Assembly (NCBI GenBank): GCA_022494885.1
Contig: JAGVSM010002634.1
Location: forward strand, 124,001-188,000
DNA length: 64,000 nucleotides
From: Micrasema longulum
Taxonomy: Eukaryota > Arthropoda > Insecta > Trichoptera > Brachycentridae
Direction of reading: 5' to 3'
Part shown: positions 28,901 through 37,900 of the stretch, piece by piece
Position numbering within the stretch: position 1 is the first letter of the stretch
Layout: each line of letters begins with the position of its first letter
Made by a program: the position numbers and the translations under genes
The notes under the pieces: model-generated
What the model was told of the DNA's origin: nothing
What the model saw: the letters and a program-made list of their open reading frames with translations, nothing else
The model's database searches: none

Positions 28901-31900
28901 AAGGGTCTCTGAGATGGTTTGGTCACGTAGAACGAATGGACGACGAGAGAATGGTAAAACAAGTATATATGGCAAAAATGAACGGCAACGTTAGACGAGG
29001 ACGATCAAGGAAGACGTGGCATGATCAGATAAACCAAAATCTTAAGTCTGGTCATGTCAAAAGCAGACAGAACCGAAGGGCATGTATGACAAGATGTATG
29101 AATGTGGAAGAGGCTAGGATTGTATGCCAGGATAGACGTGTGTGGCGGTCCATTCTCTCTGCCTATGAAATGGCGTGATGGTAGTAGTAGTAGTAGTAGA
29201 GTAGTACAGAGAAAATATTTAGTTTTGTTGTTTCACATGCAAAATCACAAAGTTGGCGCTTCAAATATTAATTTTGTGTATCGTAATTGTAAAAATATTT
29301 ATATACGTCAATTATTTTGTTTTTATTCGACACCTTTTTCTATTTTTAAAGTGTTATTTTCTATTTTAATTGTTTTAGATCCTTATCAGTTCCTGGTCTT
29401 GTAATATGGGGGTTGCAGATTGTGAAGAAAATGCCCAGGATCTTTTCCAACAATGGATGACCAAAGAAAATCCCGATGTTGAGAACCCGTAAGTCGTCCA
29501 ATTATTTTTTTTACAAGTTCATAAGAAACAACAGCAAAATGCCATTCAAAACATGTACATTTTCCCTTTTTTTCGCAGGATTCAAAACGACCTGCGCAAT
29601 ATTGTGTACTGCCATGGAATATCTAAAGGCGGAGAGAAGGAATTTGAGTTCTTGTGGCAGAGGTACATAAGGGCTAATGTTGCTAGCGAAAAGGGCACCA
29701 TCTTGAACGCGCTTGGATGTGCAAAATATACATGGCTGCTTGCCAGGTAATAAATTAGGAAATATGTAAATGATGTTTTATTGATCTGTTCCATGTATCC
29801 GAAGGGGTTTTCCGGAGCAGGATTCTTCGACTCCTTTGACATAAGTCTCTTTCGTGTATTTTTTTCTTCTTTTTTATAATATGTACGTATTGAATATATT
29901 TTTTGTAATGTATATGTTATATTTAAAATAAATAAATTGAATTGAAAATTGAATTGAATTGAAATTATTCTTATTATTCAGAATCTGGCGCAAGTATAGC
30001 CTGTGAGCTCGCCAATACATGACAGATGACATTAAACATAACCATAGAAAACATAGCAGTTGAGCTCTCAGAAGTAAAGCAACGTGAATGCAGCAATGCT
30101 TGAACTACATGTCAATAATATTCTAATAATAAATAATATTATTTGGCCACACGGAACTTTAAAGCACACCTTGGTTTAATTACTAATAGTATTTTATCGG
30201 TTAGGTAGGTGTATTTAAAAAAAAATGTTGCGTACCTGAAAAAAGCACAAATAATTATGTTTTTGTAAATGATGTCAGTAGCGACACTCAGAGAGTGGCT
30301 TTGTGACGTTTTGACATTTTTTATAAGAAATTCATGGCGTAGCCGAAATACTGTTATAAAAACGAGGATGTTTTGTTGATTGACGTTAGCAGGCGCTACC
30401 CAGGGGCGACTTTGTGACGTGAGAAATTATTTAAAAAAAGAGATTCATGGCGTAGCCGAAATATTGTAATTAAAACGAGGATGTTTTTGTTGATTGACGT
30501 TAGCAGGCGCTACCCAGGGGCGACTTTGTGACGTGAGAAATTATTTAAAAAAAGAGATTCATGGCGTAGCCGAAATATTGTAATTAAAACGAGGATGTTT
30601 TTGTTGATTGACGTTAGCAGGCGCTACCCAGAAGCGACTTCATGACGTGATGAAATTATTAATTTAAATATTTTTTTTCATTTTACATAGCGTAGCTAAG
30701 ATAAGAAATTGTGTGGTGTTTCGAAAGTTAACCGTGTAGGTAGCCGCCTAGTTACAATATTATTTTTGTATTTGTATAATTCCTGTTTTATAATGTTTAT
30801 GTATTTATCGCTATAAGAATTAAACTAAAGATATTTTTTACTTTTAATCGCTATCCGTTTTTTAAATTATGTTTGTAACACTCATTTATATTTATTTTTC
30901 AGGTATTCAATGTTATTTTTGCATTTTAATTAATATTGTTAATATAAAGCGTATTTTTATTTTTCGAATTTACTAGACTGTTTTTATTACAAAAAATAAA
31001 AATGCATATTTCTCTATGTATTCTTCTGTTATAAACAATCTATTAAAATAATACACATCAAATTTCCATTGTCTGTTAATTTTATTTGCAATCTTTTTTT
31101 GTTTTCGATGGTTAAAACTCTAGGAAATTCAAAGACAATAAAATTTTTACTGTCATATATTGGCGAGCTCACACGCTATACATAGCCCCAGAATCTTTCA
31201 TCTTTCGAGATGGGGGCCAGTGCTATATACGTATTGACGTCACTGCGACCTGTATTGTTATGTTGTGACGAGTCCCACCAATTAATTTTTGCCCTCCGAG
31301 CCTAGGTCTTTGAAGAGCCGGGCTACTGCGTGGAGGGGAAGTGCTCTCATATCTATTGCTCTGTCTCCTCCTCCAAGGTCAGGTTTTGAATCGAAACCTA
31401 AATGCCTGGTTGTGTCATGAAAGCGTGTAAAAACCTTTCGGATAAATATTGTAAAAAAGATTGTGTAACTTTTCATTGGTAAATATTTGTTCATGAGTGA
31501 TTAACAAAGCTAAAACAATGATTATTTTTTGTATCAACAAAATATTATTTTTTGCAAACGTCAAACTACGTCTAGTGGCGCAATTGCGAAGTTTTTCTTA
31601 TTCACAGTGATGCACTGATAGGAATACGTTCATAAAATTTAGTTAATGAATTTTTTTTTTTTTTAATTCCCTAAAATCCAATGAAAATGAATAAATTGGT
31701 CCTATCTACACGTCGATACGTATTTTCATGAAGACAAAAATAAATGAAATGGTAATATTTATTTTCGATACTTGCAATATTTCTTTCGAAGTGTTACTAT
31801 TGCACCGCCGTCTCAGAGGTCACGTGGTCTTACGCATGCGCTGCAATTACACGGAGTTTTCAAACTTCGCCGCTAGTGGCGCTGTACTCACTGTCAAAAT

Positions 31901-34900
31901 TTTATCCCACCTCAATGACATTTTAAAGACGACTTATTTTTCTTTGGTATTTTAAATAGGCCTTTGGGAAAAAAGTGCCAAGCTCAAATCGATTGAAATT
32001 TTAAATAAATCGTAATTAAAGAAAAAATTGCTCGGTGGAACAAAATTTTTGTCACTTTTAATGCGTAGATAAACCTATCTAGGGGTTCTAGACCCGTCGG
32101 TATAAACCGATGTATTTCCATTAAAACTTAATGGTGAGGGGAATCGTAAGTGTATCTTAGTAGTCGGTCGAGAGACTTTTTTCTTCAACTATGACGTCAT
32201 ACTGAAGCTATGTCATTTCAGTGCGTAGATGTGTGTACCGTGACGTACGCTTCCCCTTGTTTCATATCGATGTACTTACCCAAAACTTGAAGGGGCGGGG
32301 GTCGGTAGTGTATCTTCTTAATTGCTAGAGGGGATTTATCTTCAATTTTACCGTCAAAGTGAAGGTATGACGTCTTTATCTTCCCATCTTAATCAAGGCC
32401 CCGGTATAAATAAACAATCTCTTTAACTATGGGTACGTTTTCGAGTCAATACTTCAAAACGTTTTATGAAATACTTTTAAATGTTTTAAGCTATAGAGCG
32501 CGTCTTCTCGAATTTTCCGTTCTTTTAAAATATTTTCCCTGCCTGTTGCAATATAAATACATTTAATAATATATACTATTATCAAATTTCTACATTTTTC
32601 CTTTGATTTTAAACCCATTTACAGTATGTATATTTTAAGATGGTTAATATATTTCTGTCTCTGTTTAGATTATTGGAGCAGTCGATTACGGTTAACAGTG
32701 AAATAAGGAAACAGGATTCTACATCTGCTTTCCATTCAGTCTGCCACGAAGGTCTGGGGTATTACGTAGCCAGAGAATTTCTTTACTCGAGGATTCAGGA
32801 CATTTCTAAATTGTAAGTATCCTTGTCTAATTTCATGAATTTCATCATTATTACGGTTATTTACAATAAATACATCAATATTGGGTAGGTATAAAAATCG
32901 CCCTAAGGCAACATACCCACCCTTATGGATGTATATTTGAAGTGTTTTTAATAAATAAACATTTTTTTAAATTTATTTATGTCCTGACTCGCTAGAAATA
33001 AAATAAGTATTATATCGTGACTTGGGGTGAGTTAGAAAGTAAAATATTTTATAAAAAAAAAAAAAATGTATTAAAGTTGGATAAATAAGTAAAGTAGTAA
33101 ATTTGATTAAATTTTTAAAGTAAATTGTCTTATTTTTTTCATTTTTCCTGATGAAACGAATTCAATAAATTTAAATACACGTTTAATTATTTATCTGAAC
33201 CTATTCATATACAGAATACGTCATCGACATACCTTCTCCAGAGAAAAACATTATTTTATAAAGGAGATTTACGGTCAAATATTAAATTTTCTAAATGATT
33301 CACACAAATTTTGAAAATAAAAGAACTCATTGGGGCGCTCCCATTGGCATCCTTCAGATTGTTTATAAACTATATCATGAAATTAAAATTAATTTTGATT
33401 AATACATATGTTAAACAAGCGTGAAAGGTCATCATTTTTTGAAAGATCTGAATTATTTAAAATATTAAAAAATATATTTTTTGTTTCAACGGTTGGTATA
33501 TTTGTAAATAATTTATTATCTAATGATTCATATGATTATGTTTCTCTCTCCTTTTTTCGTTCTTCTGTTTCTTTCTTACGATATTTTATGTTTCGTATAA
33601 ATTAAATTCTAAGGTAAATTCCTGACAATGATTAAATATCATTGAAACCAGTCAACGTATAAATTAAAAATTAAAATGGTTTTTACAAATTTATAAATAA
33701 ATGTAAATTATAAAAACGCTTCTATATTTAAACGTATTTTAAATCTTGATAAAGTTAATTTCTTTTATATGTACACACGTGGTAAATTTTTATCATTAAA
33801 TTTGTTTCATACCCACATGCCACAGGCCTAATAACGCTGATAAATTACAGTCTTACATAACACTTTGGCTTGAGAAAAATACTTTTTCTTTTGGTGATTC
33901 CACTGGAAGTCGAACTCGGAACCCTTCACGCATGAGACTAACGTTTTAAGCAGTACACCACGAGGGTCGCAAAAGATATCAATAAAATGTATAAACTTTG
34001 TGTTTGCTTAAAATTGGTATGGTCAATTATTGTATGTTTTTATTTATTTCAGCCACAAAAAACAATTAAAAGTACTGGGAAGTTACGTCAAAGCGATAGC
34101 TAACAGAATAGTGTCAAGACATGAACAAAAAGAGGTATGAAAAATATATTATTACTTATTGCAAGATATGTTTGTGGACCAGGGTTAGAAATAAAAAAGT
34201 TTTTTGTCAAAATTAATACAACATGATAAATTACGAGTTGTAGATAAGAAAAAATAATCAATGAAATTTGATGCATGATGACTTTTTGTAGCATTCATAA
34301 GTTTTATGCAATTGTCGATTAAATTAATCAGACTCAATTAACAAACTCTTGCAAGGAATATAGAATATAATAATTATTTTACAATGTAAAGTGTATTTCA
34401 GACATTCCCAAATAATACGAAATACAGAGTAAGAATTCAAACTTGTTGGGATTGAATTATTATGCGCATTGGACGAAATTTGAATCGTGTAAATGGTTTT
34501 AATTAGTAAAAAAAATATTTTTAAATATTACTGACGGAGATGTTTTAATTTTCTGGCACCTGTATTTTATGATTGATAGAGTATGGAGACATCCTACGTA
34601 AAATAAATAGCAATACTTTCAAATATCTGGTCCATGAAAGAAGCTAACGAACATGTTTCATACGTAAGAAATTTATTATTTGCATATTTATTTATTTATT
34701 AATATTTTTTGCTAACAAACTATAATTAATAATAAAAATAATGTGACCTCACTGGGGTTTCCCGTGCCGAGAACACTTAACAATATACTTTTTTTATTAC
34801 ATTTGAGAATACACAAAGAAGACTAACTTAAATAACGAAATACCGAAGATAATTAACAAATATTCAGACAGTTTTAAAAATAAGGTATTAATGTACATCT

Positions 34901-37900
34901 ATATTATTTATATTACAAAACACACAATGAAAATAACAAAAACCTAACATAAGCTTTACACTTGTGGAGCAGTTGATTCAATATTGGTATGGGCGAATGA
35001 GACAATCCATTTTACTTCTACCTAGCTCCACTATCCATTTTTTTATAGCCTTTTTAAACATTTTCTCGTTACTAATTGTTTTAATCGATATTGGAAGTAG
35101 GTTTTATAGATTTTAATTGAATAATACTCAAAATCCCTTTGTTCGAAAGTGGTTTTAGTTTATATTTGTTTGAGTTGTCTAAGTGTTGAGGATCTAGTGA
35201 TTGTATTATTTGTATGTGATGTATTGTGGGGGTTATGTCTTTCATTTAAGTAAGAGTAGTTTTTGAATCTATAAGTGAGTATTGTTTTAGCGTATAATTG
35301 TTTTGGTGTCATAAGTTGTGATTTATGGAATATTTCTTCAGTAGATGTCTATATCGGGACTCTGAGTATTATTTTAATGATGGATTTTTGTGCAACAAAT
35401 ACACTATTTAAAACTGTGTCACTCGCACCACCCCAACCGATTATACCGTATTCGTTTTTCTTCTATATGTTTATAATTTTAAATAAAATTTCATTGTTAT
35501 TGATCTGAGATATACATATAATAAATTTATAAATATAATAATGCTTTCGACACACTAGAATGAGTTTATGGGCCTGTGGAGTAGCTAAAATATGAACAGT
35601 AAAAGTATTCATATCTACAAAATGCGTATTTTGTAACTTTGTATATTTTTTGGTTTGATTATTGAAAAAAAAAGCATTCTTTGTTTTTAAATAACGATTT
35701 ACGTAGTACAAATATTAGGCAGCGAACTTTGTATTATAAAAACAAAAACGATATGGATTTTAAAAACTTCATTTTCTCTCTTCTGAAAATTTTACTTCTT
35801 TGCTAATATAATCTAAGAATTATATAATAAATTAATCGCATACCCACGAATTTAATATTAAAAACTAGAAATATGTTTAAACCTAAGGAAATGTTTTATT
35901 TTTACCTACTTCATTTGTTGCATAATTTATTTTCTTTTTTTTATAACAACATAATTGTTGAACCACACATTCACCACTTCATACTGTAGTAGCATATTAT
36001 TTTAACAGCAAAATCACATTAAAAAAACAGAATCACATGGGGAAATTCGATGTTAAATTAATCAAAGGTACTAACATATAAACAAATAATATGTTTCAAT
36101 ACCGCTCATATTTGTGAATAATATTATTAATTATAAAAATTACACAAAAACTTGGACACGTCAAACATGAAGGTGATCACAATACCAGAGAAAAGGTGAA
36201 AATCAGACTTCCATTTAGAAAAAAATTATAGTCGCAAAATTCAATTTTACATAGGCAGTATAAAAACTTTGTGATATAGAAAAAAATAAATGAAGAAAAA
36301 ATCACAAAATTCAAACTGCAGGTTCAGACATATGTGTTAAACAACTTATAAATTAAATTTATTAACATTTTTATTATCAGATTAAGGGAAAAATAAACAA
36401 AAAAATATTTTGTCAAGGGAAAATTTGCCGCGAGGCTGTTGAAGTTTAGGTAGTTGAGCATTTTCATGGTAGTGTTTTAAAAAAATTTATTTGAGGAAAA
36501 TAAAAAAATACTTATTATAAATAAAAAGCTTGAATAAAATAGATGCAAAAACATAAAATATAATAAATGTAGCAGTTTCAGAATTAAAACACAAAAAAAC
36601 AAGAAAATTACAGTTGACGGTAATCACGTTTAGTATTAAACAATGGCATTAATTTTCTCGATTTTAGCCAATTTTTAATAAACCCGTCTCTCCTTTGGTT
36701 TCCGCAGACAGCAGCAGATGCTACCGTAACTATTTTTACAATTTTTTCTGTTGCTTGACTATGACAGGGAAACCCCTTGATAGATGGTAATATGACCTCT
36801 TGAATGATTGATGCGTCATATTATATTGCTTCATTAATTAACTTATCTGTAAATTGCTGTGAGAGGAGGCTCTGTTAGATTATCCCACTGAATTAAATCC
36901 ACATAATCCGTTGCTGAAAGTTCCGATTCTGGTAATTTGAATAGTCGGACACTTGTTGGAAATGAAGTCCATTTTATTTTGCTTCATTTTTTTATTCTTC
37001 TAAGAGCTCTTATATGTTTTCGCTCGTCAGCTAGCATTGATAGAAGAACATTCTCAGGATGTCCAAAAAATCCGTTCCTTCTAATTACAGGGTCAATTAC
37101 ACATTTCAATTCATTCGACAAATATCGAGAGATGTGTGCCCTTACTTATTCGAAATTTAAACATATAATTTAAAACTTATTTCATTTAAATATAACGACA
37201 ATGTTATTATGTCATATTATTAATAATGTAGCCATTGAACAAGTCCATTCTATTAAAGACCTAGGTGTTACTTTAGATACTTAGTTAAATTTCTCACATC
37301 ACCATGAAAATATATCCAATAAGGCTATGCAAATGTTACGTTTTTTTATTCGTAACACTCGGCATTTTCAAACTATTTATTGAAACAATCGTAATTTTAT
37401 TTTGTTCTATTGTAAGATCACAGCTAGAGTATGCATCTGCAGTTTGGAGTCCTGTTTATTTCTGCAACTCGTATGATCTTGAACGAGTGCATAGAAAGTT
37501 TTTAAGATATATTCAATTTAAATTAGGTCTACCTGTGTCAGAAATAAATTATAAATCCCCGATGACTGCTTTAAATTTACCATTACTGTCAAGCAGGAGG
37601 ACAATAAATGACCTCATATTTATTTATAAATTATTAAATAATAAAATAGATTGCCCTAAACTTTTAACTTTAAAAAAATTTCGTATTCCACATAGACCAA
37701 CAAGACTTCATTTTTTGTTTTACAGTCATCATCGTGTTACTAATTATACATTGAGTTTGCCAATTATTTGCATGCAGCGACTTACAAATAAATACAGTGA
37801 TGATTTAGATTTATTTTATACCACGCCGCTGATGATCAAGTCCTGTGTTTTGAAAAAGAATCAACAATTTAAAATTGATTTATTTATTTATTCATTCAAA

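Larger units (their letters stand above)
27640..29345 (+). repeat. Intronic tandem duplication (about 485-bp unit), second unit hit by two insertions
   Basis: Unit 1 (27640-28125) and unit 2 (28126-29345) both begin with GACTGGATTCAACTCCCTGG and end in TTTCACATGCAAAATCACAA...TTCG(T/A)CACCTTTTT. Unit 2 also holds a foldback arm pair and the RTE-like element 28571-29203. Without those, it has the same layout as unit 1. Confidence 0.7.

Noticed and set aside
30300..30655. CRISPR-like direct repeats
   Set aside because: Repeat units are contiguous 114-bp minisatellite copies without distinct spacers, and the host is a eukaryote.
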